Positions 20,322 to 28,962 of a DNA stretch of 64,000 nt are shown here, piece by piece. Position numbers and translations under genes: made by a program. Origin of the DNA: Chromobacterium sp. ATCC 53434 (GTDB lineage: Bacteria; Pseudomonadota; Gammaproteobacteria; Burkholderiales; Chromobacteriaceae); NCBI RefSeq assembly GCF_002848345.1, contig NZ_CP025429.1:2852001-2916000 (forward strand), in the 5' to 3' direction. The stretch's first letter is position 1. Every line of letters begins with the position of its first letter. The notes below the pieces were generated by a model. That model was not told where the DNA came from and did no database searches. It saw only the letters and a list, made by a program, of their open reading frames with translations.

Positions 20322-20732
20322 ATGAAAACCCTGATCGCCATCGCGCTGGCAAGCACCAGCCTTTCCGCCATCGCATGCGCCGTCCCCGAACAACTGGACG
20401 GCAAGACCCTGATCAATGTCGCCGATCCGGCATACTCGCCCGGCAATCCGAATGCGGGGACCATCATGAAGCTGCGGTTCGGCAAAGACGGCTACGAAAA
20501 CAAGATACTGAGCAAGGGCCTGCTCGTGCGCGGACAGTACCGGTATCGCAAGTTGCACGACACGGTCGGCCTGATGGAGGCCAACGAGCTGTACGACGGG
20601 CGGGCCACCCGCTATACCCTGGTGCTGACCTGCCTGAACGACAACTCCGGCACCGCGGTGTTCACCCAGACCCAGGGAGCCATCCCGCCCGACAACCGCC
20701 AGAACACGGTACGCTACACGATAGATCAATAA
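20322..20732 (+). CDS. Small secreted protein of unknown function
   Basis: 136 residues with a clear signal peptide (MKTLIAIALASTSLSAIACA). The mature part is predicted beta-rich, with MKLRFGKDGYEN, a VRGQYRYRKL strand and a paired Cys (TCLNDNSG) at the end. No family recognised. ATG 20322 was chosen for the signal peptide; GGAG lies 10 nt upstream. It stands alone, 69 bp upstream of a MITE. Confidence 0.65.
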   Translation: MKTLIAIALASTSLSAIACAVPEQLDGKTLINVADPAYSPGNPNAGTIMKLRFGKDGYENKILSKGLLVRGQYRYRKLHDTVGLMEANELYDGRATRYTLVLTCLNDNSGTAVFTQTQGAIPPDNRQNTVRYTIDQ

Positions 20733-20800
20733 GCGTCGGGCGAGCCGGCCCCGCGCCGGCGGAACGCCGTCCGCGCTCCGCCGCAAGTCCCAGGCTCTTA

Positions 20801-20913
20801 GAGCCGTTAACAAAACCTCGCAGAATACCTGAGCCAAGGCGCGCCCGACGCAGGCAGTACAGAGAGTACGACAAGGAGGCGCAACGCAGGATCAGGGGTT
20901 TTGTTAGCGGGTC
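20801..20913. repeat. 113-bp MITE with 17-bp terminal inverted repeats and TTA target duplication
   Basis: Left end GAGCCGTTAACAAAACC and right end (reverse complement) GACCCGCTAACAAAACC match at 15 of 17 positions. The element is flanked by TTA at 20798-20800 and 20914-20916. The TNA duplication and GAGCC-type ends are typical of IS5-family (IS1031-group) elements. It is too short for a transposase, so it would move in trans. The right-hand TTA is also the stop codon of the adjacent minus-strand aminotransferase gene. Confidence 0.8.
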
Positions 20914-22026
20914 TTAGAGTTGCTCGCGAATGGCGGCGGAAATGCTTGCCAGACCATTCCGAAGCTCGCCCTCCTCAGGCCAGCCGAAGCCGATTCTCAT
21001 ATAATTCCTGGGCATTTCAAACCAGTCCCCCGCCCCAACATATGCATGGTGATTTTTCAGCAAGGAATCATAGAATTTATCCAGATTGAATCCAGCCGGA
21101 ACCTTCAGCCGCGGAAAGCAGACCACGCCGGCCGAAGGCTCAACCCATTCGATATAAGCCTCGGATCGGACCCATTCCCGGACAATGGCGAGCCGGCTGA
21201 GATTCGTCTTATTACTGATGGCAAGCCAGTCGCTCCGCTCACGCAATACCGCATAGCCTATCGCCTCATCAACGACAGAGCCGCAGATTCCGATTTGCTC
21301 CTTGGCCGCCAAGAAAAGCTTATAAAGCTCGGCGCGGCGCGTGATCAACCACCCAAGACGAATGCCAGGCGTGCCATATGCCTTAGACAGAGATGAAACC
21401 GAGATGAATCGATCGCTGATGGCCGCCGCGGTGGGGTAAGGCGATGAATAGGCCAGATCACGATAGGTCTCATCGACCAATACCAGGCAGTCATGCTTCT
21501 CCGCAATCGCGCCCAGCCGCGCGAGGTCTGCCCAGGACATGACCGTGCCGGTAGGATTGTGTGGGCATGTGACGCTGATATAGACAGTATTCGGCCGAAT
21601 GGCCTTTTCCACCTCGCCCAGGTCAATCCTGAACCCGTCATCGAACTTCAAATCAATATATGTTATCTCGCACCCGATTGCCCTCGGAGTCTCGATATTG
21701 GTCGCATAATTAGGCCTGATCACGACCAAGTGCGAATCCTTGTCGAGCAAGGAAGTGGCAATGATAAACAGCGCCCCGGCCGCTCCATTGCAAATCAAGA
21801 CATCGTCTTCGACGACAGTTTGGCTATCACTCTGCTTGGCGATCAAACGGCGGAGGCGAGCCTCTCCACGATGCTCGCCATACAGCAGGGTCAGATCATC
21901 CAAATCCATATCAAAGTCTTTAAATTTCCGATCAGAGACGGAGCTCTCGGAAAGATTGAATTTGATTTTCCCGTAGCCAAGCTCTTCCGGGGACTCTGCC
22001 TCAATAAGCATGCGTGTATATTTCAT
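20914..22026 (-). CDS. PLP-dependent class I/II aminotransferase-like enzyme
   Basis: 370 residues from ATG 22026 (GGGA 8 nt upstream; ATG 22011 is an alternative). Fold-type-I features: CPHNPTGTV with the substrate Asn around residue 165, LVDETYRDLAYS with Asp and Tyr contacting PLP, and VSSLSKAYGTPGIRLGW with the Schiff-base Lys around 220. It resembles the aspartate aminotransferase superfamily, including biosynthetic members such as capreomycidine synthases. The reaction cannot be told and no pathway partners are adjacent. GC is lower than its neighbours. Its TAA stop codon coincides with the MITE target site. Confidence 0.75.
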   Translation of the reverse strand: MKYTRMLIEAESPEELGYGKIKFNLSESSVSDRKFKDFDMDLDDLTLLYGEHRGEARLRRLIAKQSDSQTVVEDDVLICNGAAGALFIIATSLLDKDSHLVVIRPNYATNIETPRAIGCEITYIDLKFDDGFRIDLGEVEKAIRPNTVYISVTCPHNPTGTVMSWADLARLGAIAEKHDCLVLVDETYRDLAYSSPYPTAAAISDRFISVSSLSKAYGTPGIRLGWLITRRAELYKLFLAAKEQIGICGSVVDEAIGYAVLRERSDWLAISNKTNLSRLAIVREWVRSEAYIEWVEPSAGVVCFPRLKVPAGFNLDKFYDSLLKNHHAYVGAGDWFEMPRNYMRIGFGWPEEGELRNGLASISAAIREQL

Positions 22027-22469
22027 CTTTAGCGTCCCATTGAAATTTAAAATCACGGCTTACATAACAGGCTCCCAACACGACGCGCCGACGACAGCCG
22101 GCCCGTTTTCCTCCCCCTCCTCGACCGTTCGGCCGACACCGCCCCAATCCCCGGGGATGCCCAAGGCAATCCTGGCTTGCCAGGGCGGACCGGCGCGACC
22201 GCATCCGGCAATGCGCGGCCATACCGTCGTATTCGGCAGAGGAATCGCACAGCGTCCGGCCGCGGTCCGCCAGGGAAAAGAGGAGAGGCCCAGCCTAGCC
22301 GACCGGCATCGCGGCAGGACCGGCGGGGCGGAATTTAAGAAAGATCCGACTTCATCCGGACCGCTGCGGACAAGACCGGCATGGCGCGGGAGCTTGACCG
22401 GGGAATCATCGGTCCATCAAAGCCGGGAATACCCGCTCATCCGCGAAGCCGGGCTGGCGCGCAGCCCAG
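22027..22469. other. Intergenic region without recognisable genes
   Basis: This spacer separates the aminotransferase start from the RHS gene end. I searched it on both strands for an RHS core-terminal segment or an alternative toxin tip and found none. It also holds the aminotransferase promoter, which I could not pinpoint. Confidence 0.6.
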
Positions 22470-22489
22470 AAAAGCCGGCGCCAGCCGGC
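22470..22489 (-). terminator. Short terminator after the RHS gene
   Basis: On the minus strand GCCGGC-tggc-GCCGGC followed by TTTT, starting 10 bp after the RHS stop codon. Confidence 0.55.
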
Positions 22490-22499
22490 ACCGCGCGCA

Positions 22500-25400
22500 T
22501 CAGCGCGACGACCGATAACCGTAGGGGGTATAGCAATAAGTTTTCGTCTGGCCGTCCTCCTGCTGCGAAACAATGCTGCCCTTGCCGTCCGCGCCGGTCA
22601 GCGATGTCGTCGAAGTTTTGCCGTCGTCGTTAACCTGGGCCGCGCAGCCGCCGGCCCCGTACACCAGCCGCACGCGGCTGTCGCCGTCCGCCGGCTTCTG
22701 TCCGGACCGGGTCATCCACTCGTTGACCAGCCTGTCGGCCTGGTAATAGAGACGGTGCTCCATCCCGGATTTTTCCACCGACTGGCAAACCAGGCGGTCG
22801 TGCGCGTCATAGCTGTAGCCGGCGTTGCCGGCGGGACCATCCACCCGCGACAACCTCCCCAGCGCGTCGTAATGCAATGTCCGGCCGGCCTCATCGCGCA
22901 CCAAGCGGCCAGCCTTGTCGTATTTCAAATCGATAGCGGCCGGATAGTCGCTGGCGGTATGCGTCACCTTGCTCAGCTGACACGGGTCTGCCTTGTTCTC
23001 GAACAGATATTCCGCCACGTCCTCGCCGCCCCCATCCAATAAGGTCGTGCATTTGCGGATATTGCTGAACGCGTCGAACTCGAAGCGCTGCCCGAGCATC
23101 GCCTTGCCATAAGCGTCGCGCGGCAGCAGCGAACCCGACGCCGTATAGGTTTTCAGCCGATTGCGGGCATCGTAGGCAAAGGTCTCGTCGCACAACAACT
23201 TGCTTCCGCCAAAGCGCTGCCGCTGATGCAGCTGGCCATTCGGATACCAGAACTGCAGCAAGGTATCGATCTCTCCGGATTTGGCGGCCAGCGTTCGCTT
23301 GATTTCGCGCCCCAGGCTGTCCCGCTCCACGGTCGTGGTCAGCGCGTGCCCCTGCTTGTCTTTCGCCGTCCAGGCGGAAAGCTGCTGCAAGCCGTTGTAC
23401 TCCAGCGTCACGGTGACGGCCTCGTCGGCGATCTCTATCAGCTTGCCGATATACGCCGCCGCGGTCTGGTAAGTGCGGGCCTGCGCTGCGCCGTCGATGC
23501 CGACGCCGCTCTGCAAACTGCCGGTCAGCGAATAACGGTAACTGGCCTTCTTCCGTCCGCCGGAGCGGATGTCCTGCCCCTCTTCGCGCAGCCGCCCCGA
23601 CGGCCATCTATTCCATGTCGACTGGGCGCCGCCGGCCTCTTCCGCCGTCTGCAGCTGTCCCTGCGGCAGTCGATAGGAATAGGACTGCGTGATGGCCGGC
23701 ACCGCGGGCTGCTGATCCGGGCAGGTCGCGGTGACCGACTTCAGCGCCTCGTTCAGCTTGTCGTCGACCGCGTGGACCCGGGCGCGGCCATCCGCGCCCG
23801 TCACCGTATGTGGCAGCGACGCGGCGTCGTTCGCATATTCGAACCGGGTCGGTCGTCCGCCGCTGACGGTCTCTTTCAAGCGCCCCAAACCATCGAAACG
23901 CTGCGTGCCGGCCACGGTCTCCACGTCGTGCTCGACGACGCCGATCCGCGTCGGCAGCGCCGTCTGGCTGAACGGGGCGTATTGCTTGCGCAGCGCGGAG
24001 CCGTCCGGCAGCACGGTTTCCACCATCCGCCCCCAGACGTCATAACGGTATTGCGTGTGGTTCCCCATCTCGTCGGTGCCGCGGCGCAGCCTGTGCGCGC
24101 CGTCCCAGACCGATACGGTGGCGCTGTACGGCTTGTCCTCGACGTCCCATGAACGGCTTTCCCGGTGGTAGGCCAAGACGATGCGGCGCGTCGGATCATG
24201 ACTGGCCTTGCTGTAGAACTGCTTGCCCTTCGCGCTGCAGCGGTCCGTTCCGACCAGCCACGATGTGACGGTCAGGCCGATCGGGTCGACCTCGTGGTGC
24301 GATTCCAGGCCGGTTTCCAACACCCGCTCGACGCTGAGCTGCCCCCACTGGTCCCAGCCTCGCTCTACCGTCTTGCGCAGCGTCACCGGCTTGTTGGCCC
24401 GGTCATGCACGACGTCGGTCATCGTGACGCGCGCCGCTCGGCCGGCCTCGTCGTATTGATGAACCGCCACCGTCTGCCAGCCCAGGCCGTTGTCCCTGTC
24501 GCACACCTCCTCCCGGACCACCCGGCCCAGTCCGTCATGGCTGCTGCGGCTCTGGTTGCCCAGCGCGTCGGTATGGATCAGTTGCGCCGGCGCGTCGGCC
24601 GCGGGCCATCGATAATCCCAGCGCTCGGCGCTGCGATATTCCGCCAGATCCGGATGGACCGTCTGGGTCTGCAGCCGGCCCAGCCGGTCGTAATGGTACG
24701 ACACCGTATTGCCCAGGGCGCTGGTTTCGGACAACAGACGCCCGGTCAATGCCGACTGGACCTGGATGGACGACACCGTCTGCGACCCGCCGGCCTGCTT
24801 GTCCAGCGGATCTTTCTTGACCGTCAGGCTGACGGTCTGCTTCAGCGCGATATCGTGGTTGCCGCTGTGCGTCGGCTCGAAAGTGAAATGCTGCGTCGCC
24901 TCGTAAGGCGTTTGATCGGGGCCGTAGGTGGTGACGGTCCGGGTCTTGATTCGCCCATGCTCGATCTGCTCGGGGGCATCGAAATAATCATAGCGTTCCT
25001 GCGCCATCCGCTGCGGACGGTACGCCGTCCACGCCGGCTTTCCTCGCTGCATCGCGTCGCGCGCCTCCGGACCCGGCGCCCCGACGTAATAGGTCGCCGT
25101 CTTTTGCAACGCCGCTTCCGGGTGCAGGCTGCCGGCGCGCGTCCTGGCCGCCTGGAAAACGTATTCGGTGCGGCTGGCCGTTTCGTCGCCGAACTCGGCG
25201 CTTATCGGAGGAAAGACCGTCTTGCTCTTGATATAGCGGCTGAATCCTTCCGGTTCCGCCGGACACCGCCCCGGCTCGCCGCCGCGCGGGTAGTACTCGA
25301 TAACGGTGATCGAACCGTCCGCGGCGGTTTGCTTGACCAGTTGCCCGGCATCGTCGTACTCGAACGAAACCGACTCGGTTCTGGCCCGGCCGGCCGTCTC

Positions 25401-26642
25401 CCAGCTTGTCGTCTGCCGGATCGGCAGCTGGAACGTCGCCGGCTGCGCCTGGTACGACTGCCCCTCCAGCGCCGGATAAGCGGTCTCCTGCCGGAAAACG
25501 CAATTGCCCTCGCGAACCTCCTCCGAGATCAGCAAGTGGAAGTTATTGTACTTTCGGGTCGTGCTCCGGATGGCGCTGACCGGATTCAACGATTTGTCGA
25601 GCAACTTCTCGACAGACTGATAGTGGTACTGCACCTGGATATCGAACAATTCGTCCGCGCCGCCTTGCGAACCGTTGAAGCGGGCGCCATGACCCAGATA
25701 ATTGGCGGCGGAGTACTCATAGTAGGTCTGAATCGCCGGCTGTTCCACGCCGGGGAGCAAGGTATGCATGACCACCGCCGGCAAGCCGATGCCGTCTCCC
25801 CCGTCTTGCAACTTCATCCGCAACGGCTCGTACTTGACGCGCTGGATCAGCCCGGTCGGCGCGCTCAGCTCGTTCAGCAACAGGCCGCCCACCGCCGCCG
25901 TGATCTTCTCATCCGCGTCATATCCCAAAGTCCAGACGATGCCGTCGCCGCCCAGGCTTTCATTGATGATCCGTCGCAGATAGCCATTTTCGAAATGGAG
26001 CGCCAACTCGACTTTCTCATCGGCAGAATCCGGCCATTGCGTTATCGCGACGCTCTCGCCGTCGACCGGCGGATAATCGATCCGCAACAGCGCGCGCTTT
26101 TCTTCGTCGAACACCTCCTTCAAGCGCAAATGCCCGGCGCCGGGAGATTCCCAGCGAAGGTGAAGCGCATGTCCCAGCGGAGATTCGATTTTTTCTGGCA
26201 CGTAGACATCCGGCCCCCATGGCGCGACCAGATGATGAATCTCGCCGCTCTTCAACGCGACGCTGTATTTCCGGACGCCATCGGCTATCGTGCGATGCAC
26301 TCGGACGGTATCCAGCTTCAATTGGCAGATGGTCACCGGCATCGTGTCTTCATCAATCAAGCGGTAGCGTTCTCCCGATGCCAGAATCAACAGACGCCGC
26401 AGCCGGTCGTACTTGACAAACCCGTTCAAGGAAAAGCCCTTGCCCAGGCCATCCGTCGCCTCCCCGGCGCCCAATGGAAAGTAGTTCAAGCGCAAGGGCA
26501 ACGCCGGAGTCAGGCCATGATTACCTGACAGGATACCCAAGTCGAAACCAAAGGAAAAAAGACCTGTTCGCGGATCCACGCCGCCATTGACAGCGCTCTC
26601 GAAATTAAATGCTTGGGAATAAATTTCAGTCTTACCAACCAT
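22500..26642 (-). CDS. RHS/YD-repeat protein lacking the core-terminal segment and toxin tip
   Basis: 1380 residues from ATG 26642 (GGGGAGAG 8 nt upstream). There is no Sec signal. The N-terminus (NFESAVNGGVDPRTGLFSF) matches the opening of Pseudomonas-type RHS proteins. YD repeats run from about residue 400 to the end: YHYDRLGRLQTQT, YDEAGRAARVT, YRYDVWGRMVET, YDALGRLSRVD, YSYDAHDRLVCQS. The protein stops at YTPYGYRSSR, just where RHS proteins normally continue with the LLGFNGE...DPxG core motif and a variable toxin. RHS repeats form a hollow shell that encloses a toxin, so this one is either tipless or truncated. It is the second gene of an operon with the 423-residue protein 81 bp upstream. 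Its C-terminus abuts a terminator. Confidence 0.85.
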   Translation of the reverse strand: MVGKTEIYSQAFNFESAVNGGVDPRTGLFSFGFDLGILSGNHGLTPALPLRLNYFPLGAGEATDGLGKGFSLNGFVKYDRLRRLLILASGERYRLIDEDTMPVTICQLKLDTVRVHRTIADGVRKYSVALKSGEIHHLVAPWGPDVYVPEKIESPLGHALHLRWESPGAGHLRLKEVFDEEKRALLRIDYPPVDGESVAITQWPDSADEKVELALHFENGYLRRIINESLGGDGIVWTLGYDADEKITAAVGGLLLNELSAPTGLIQRVKYEPLRMKLQDGGDGIGLPAVVMHTLLPGVEQPAIQTYYEYSAANYLGHGARFNGSQGGADELFDIQVQYHYQSVEKLLDKSLNPVSAIRSTTRKYNNFHLLISEEVREGNCVFRQETAYPALEGQSYQAQPATFQLPIRQTTSWETAGRARTESVSFEYDDAGQLVKQTAADGSITVIEYYPRGGEPGRCPAEPEGFSRYIKSKTVFPPISAEFGDETASRTEYVFQAARTRAGSLHPEAALQKTATYYVGAPGPEARDAMQRGKPAWTAYRPQRMAQERYDYFDAPEQIEHGRIKTRTVTTYGPDQTPYEATQHFTFEPTHSGNHDIALKQTVSLTVKKDPLDKQAGGSQTVSSIQVQSALTGRLLSETSALGNTVSYHYDRLGRLQTQTVHPDLAEYRSAERWDYRWPAADAPAQLIHTDALGNQSRSSHDGLGRVVREEVCDRDNGLGWQTVAVHQYDEAGRAARVTMTDVVHDRANKPVTLRKTVERGWDQWGQLSVERVLETGLESHHEVDPIGLTVTSWLVGTDRCSAKGKQFYSKASHDPTRRIVLAYHRESRSWDVEDKPYSATVSVWDGAHRLRRGTDEMGNHTQYRYDVWGRMVETVLPDGSALRKQYAPFSQTALPTRIGVVEHDVETVAGTQRFDGLGRLKETVSGGRPTRFEYANDAASLPHTVTGADGRARVHAVDDKLNEALKSVTATCPDQQPAVPAITQSYSYRLPQGQLQTAEEAGGAQSTWNRWPSGRLREEGQDIRSGGRKKASYRYSLTGSLQSGVGIDGAAQARTYQTAAAYIGKLIEIADEAVTVTLEYNGLQQLSAWTAKDKQGHALTTTVERDSLGREIKRTLAAKSGEIDTLLQFWYPNGQLHQRQRFGGSKLLCDETFAYDARNRLKTYTASGSLLPRDAYGKAMLGQRFEFDAFSNIRKCTTLLDGGGEDVAEYLFENKADPCQLSKVTHTASDYPAAIDLKYDKAGRLVRDEAGRTLHYDALGRLSRVDGPAGNAGYSYDAHDRLVCQSVEKSGMEHRLYYQADRLVNEWMTRSGQKPADGDSRVRLVYGAGGCAAQVNDDGKTSTTSLTGADGKGSIVSQQEDGQTKTYCYTPYGYRSSR

Positions 26643-26723
26643 TTTCAATACTCTCCCCATAAATCTGGCTATCACAGGAACAATCCGCGAACAGGCCTCA
26701 TCCCCTCAGCTCATGCTTGAAAA

Positions 26724-27995
26724 TCAGCCCAAAACTGCCTCGCTGATAACCGATGGGATTTGCAACATGCCGCTATTCCCATAGACATCTTTTATATTCA
26801 GCTTCACCTCGACCTGACGATCACGCCACCCTTCCTGCTCGGTATTATCCATATCGAAATCCAGATTCCACACATAGATGGCAAAACCATCCGGCGGATT
26901 GCCATCGACAGGAATGTTTTGATCATGAAGCTGGATACGATAGCGATGATTGAAAGCTTGCAACGGAACGACTTGCGTTACACCAGACAAAAATCCGACA
27001 TGACTGCCATATGGAGAAACAAAAACAGCATAGACATTTGATCTTCCACCACCCTTGAAATACACGGCCACGGCATCGGTCGCCAACGTTATATCCCCGG
27101 CAGTATATTCAACGTCAGAGTCAACCGGGATGGTGTTGAAATGATTCGAGAGATCGTACACACTCTCCAGTGCAAATCGGGAGTTCTTCTGGTACGGAAT
27201 GCTTTTGACGATAAACTTGGCATACCGGGATTTGGCTTCATAGGAATGATCATGCAGCGGGCCGACCCAGCCCTTTTGCTTCGATTTGATCTCGACCGTG
27301 CTCTTTATATTCCAGTGAGTTTCGGATGAGCTGGTTGGAAATTGCCAGTTAGAAAGCACGCTGTAATCTATCGGCGGAACCACATCGACAGCCAAAATAC
27401 TTTTCAATGCCGCATTCGTTTTTCCGGAAGTATCAAAAATAACGCCATTATGCGCAGGATCAGGCTGCCACACCGCATAGATTTCCCGGCTGCCCAGAGC
27501 CGCCCCTTTTTTGGCTTGAAAATAGATATTCATCCAAAAAATCCCTGACGCGGGATCGTTACCCCACTCGAGTTCGTCAGCATAATAAGTATCCGGCTGG
27601 CTGGCATAATTAGCGACAGGCATCGCCTCTTCCATGCTCTGCACTACGGATGTATCGTCAGCGACGAGGACTTCTTCCTGATAGAAAGCACTGACCGGCA
27701 GATCCCGATAATACTGCGTCTTGCTTTTATGCTGCACCAGCGGGCCGCTATAGTCAGTTCCCGGATCCTTGTCATATCCGAAAAACGGTATGCGCAAACC
27801 AGAGCCCAGATAGGCGAAGGTCAAGCCGCCAATCGTGTCTGGACGAAAGTCCTTGATCACCTTCCCGCTGCCGTCCACGCCGCGCAGTCGGACTGTGATG
27901 CCGACCTGATGCGCATCGTTGGCAAAGAGCCCTTTCTTACTGGTGCTGGAATCGTCTTTGAACTTGATTTCCAGAAAATTCGCCGTTATAGCCAT
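26724..27995 (-). CDS. 423-residue protein of unknown function paired with the RHS gene
   Basis: 423 residues from ATG 27995, chosen because GGAGG lies 5 nt upstream. No signal peptide (MAITANFLEIKFKDDSSTSK). The sequence is rich in aromatic beta-strands, for example VGITVRLRGVDGSGKVI, IFWMNIYFQAKKG and FAIYVWNLDFDMDN, which suggests two or more beta-sandwich domains. No catalytic motif or known family was recognised. It is the first gene of the operon with the RHS protein and is AT-richer than most of the window. A regulatory palindrome sits 95 bp upstream (28090-28103). A structural partner or carrier of the RHS shell is plausible but unproven. Confidence 0.7.
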   Translation of the reverse strand: MAITANFLEIKFKDDSSTSKKGLFANDAHQVGITVRLRGVDGSGKVIKDFRPDTIGGLTFAYLGSGLRIPFFGYDKDPGTDYSGPLVQHKSKTQYYRDLPVSAFYQEEVLVADDTSVVQSMEEAMPVANYASQPDTYYADELEWGNDPASGIFWMNIYFQAKKGAALGSREIYAVWQPDPAHNGVIFDTSGKTNAALKSILAVDVVPPIDYSVLSNWQFPTSSSETHWNIKSTVEIKSKQKGWVGPLHDHSYEAKSRYAKFIVKSIPYQKNSRFALESVYDLSNHFNTIPVDSDVEYTAGDITLATDAVAVYFKGGGRSNVYAVFVSPYGSHVGFLSGVTQVVPLQAFNHRYRIQLHDQNIPVDGNPPDGFAIYVWNLDFDMDNTEQEGWRDRQVEVKLNIKDVYGNSGMLQIPSVISEAVLG

Positions 27996-28089
27996 TTCAA
28001 CCTCCACTAGGTTTACAGTTAAAGAATCAATCAACCATGTGAAGAATTAAAATCCCTAGCGAATACATCCGCCTTAATCAAGCTGCAAT

Positions 28090-28103
28090 TAAGACTTCTC
28101 CGA
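28090..28103. promoter_or_regulatory. Candidate operator TAAGA-N4-TCCGA
   Basis: TAAGA-cttc-TCCGA lies 95 bp upstream of the 423-residue/RHS operon. It matches the shared motif T[AC][AG]GA-N4-TC[CT][TG]A found at six other intergenic positions in this window. Confidence 0.5.
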
Positions 28104-28354
28104 CCAATTAATACCACAAAGTAAAATCCTAACAAGAACCAATTATCATTGATCGATTTCACGCACTAAGAAACGCTGACAAAATCCCGATGCCGGATCG
28201 AAGGGGAATACGGCCAGCGCGGCGGAATAGACAGTCCGGTCCGGATTGCCGCAATCGGATCGCGGCGGAGCAGCCGACCGGCGGCCAGGCCGAGGCGGCG
28301 GAAAGCATGGGAGGAGAGGATGTGCGGCGAGCGACGGCTAGGCGGCCGGCGGCG
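28104..28354. other. Spacer between the RHS operon promoter and lrp
   Basis: An AT-rich half next to the operator grades into GC-rich sequence near 28165. No gene, repeat or terminator was recognised. Confidence 0.5.
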
Positions 28355-28777
28355 CTATGTCTTGTGCGTGGACAGCAGAATGCTGGTTTCGCTGGCGGCA
28401 ATGCCTGGAATCAGGCGAACGCGCCCCAGCACCCGGTCGAATTGTTCCAGCGAGTCGGCGCGCAGTTCAGCCAGGATGTCCCAGCGGCCGTTGGTCGAGT
28501 GCAAGGTATGGACATTGGGATCGCCGCGCAGCGCCTGCATCACGGCCGCGGCCTTGTTGCCGTCGACGGCGATGCCCATCCAGGCCCGGATGCGGTGCGC
28601 CTCGGCTTCCGGCTTCAGGCGCACCGTGTAGCCGACGATGATGCCGCCCCCCTCCAGTCGCGCGATGCGGTTCTGAACCGTGGCCCGCGACACGCGCAGC
28701 TTCCGCGCCAAGGCGGTGACGGACATGCGCGCGTCGTCGCGCAGCAGCGCCAACAGCTGCCTGTCGGTATCGTTCAT
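28355..28777 (-). CDS. Lrp/AsnC-family transcriptional regulator
   Basis: 140 residues. N-terminal helix-turn-helix (LLALLRDDARMSVTALARKL, RVSRATVQNRIARLEGGGII) and C-terminal RAM ligand-binding domain (AWMGIAVDGNKAAAVMQAL, VHTLHSTNGRWDILAEL). Lrp-type proteins form octamers and sense amino acids. It is divergent from ctlX with a 185-bp AT-rich intergenic region, so it most likely controls ctlX in response to an amino acid such as arginine, citrulline or ornithine. That link is inferred from position. Confidence 0.9.
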   Translation of the reverse strand: MNDTDRQLLALLRDDARMSVTALARKLRVSRATVQNRIARLEGGGIIVGYTVRLKPEAEAHRIRAWMGIAVDGNKAAAVMQALRGDPNVHTLHSTNGRWDILAELRADSLEQFDRVLGRVRLIPGIAASETSILLSTHKT

Positions 28778-28796
28778 GTCAAAACGCCAAGTTGAT

Positions 28797-28834
28797 CTAA
28801 CATTTTGTAAAACAGTATAAAAAAATTGTAATGT
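28797..28834. promoter_or_regulatory. AT-rich Lrp-type operator/promoter region
   Basis: AACATTTTGTAAAACAG and a second AT-rich half ending in TTGTAATGTTTG, in the lrp-ctlX spacer immediately upstream of lrp. The outer ACATT...AATGT pairs as an imperfect inverted repeat. Binding by the adjacent Lrp-type protein is inferred. Confidence 0.35.
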
Positions 28835-28962
28835 TTGCCAGCTTTTTGATAAGTCGCCGGGCGTGCAAAATAGCGCTCACCATTGACACACATCAATACC
28901 GGTCCAGATGTCGCCGCGGACAGCGCCGCGGAAAGGTGCCGGATTAATCGAAAACGAAACGC

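Noticed and set aside
22027..22499. Displaced RHS toxin tip downstream of the RHS gene
   Set aside because: No frame on either strand contains core-terminal RHS motifs or a plausible toxin domain.
24165..26528. Open frame of 787 codons antisense to the RHS gene
   Set aside because: No domain, Arg-rich shadow composition, and the RHS frame shows clear YD repeats.
26680..26705. CGCGAACAGGCC near the RHS start as another element end
   Set aside because: It resembles the sequence at 61149 only over about 12 bases, lacks the TTA-GAGCC end and has no partner.
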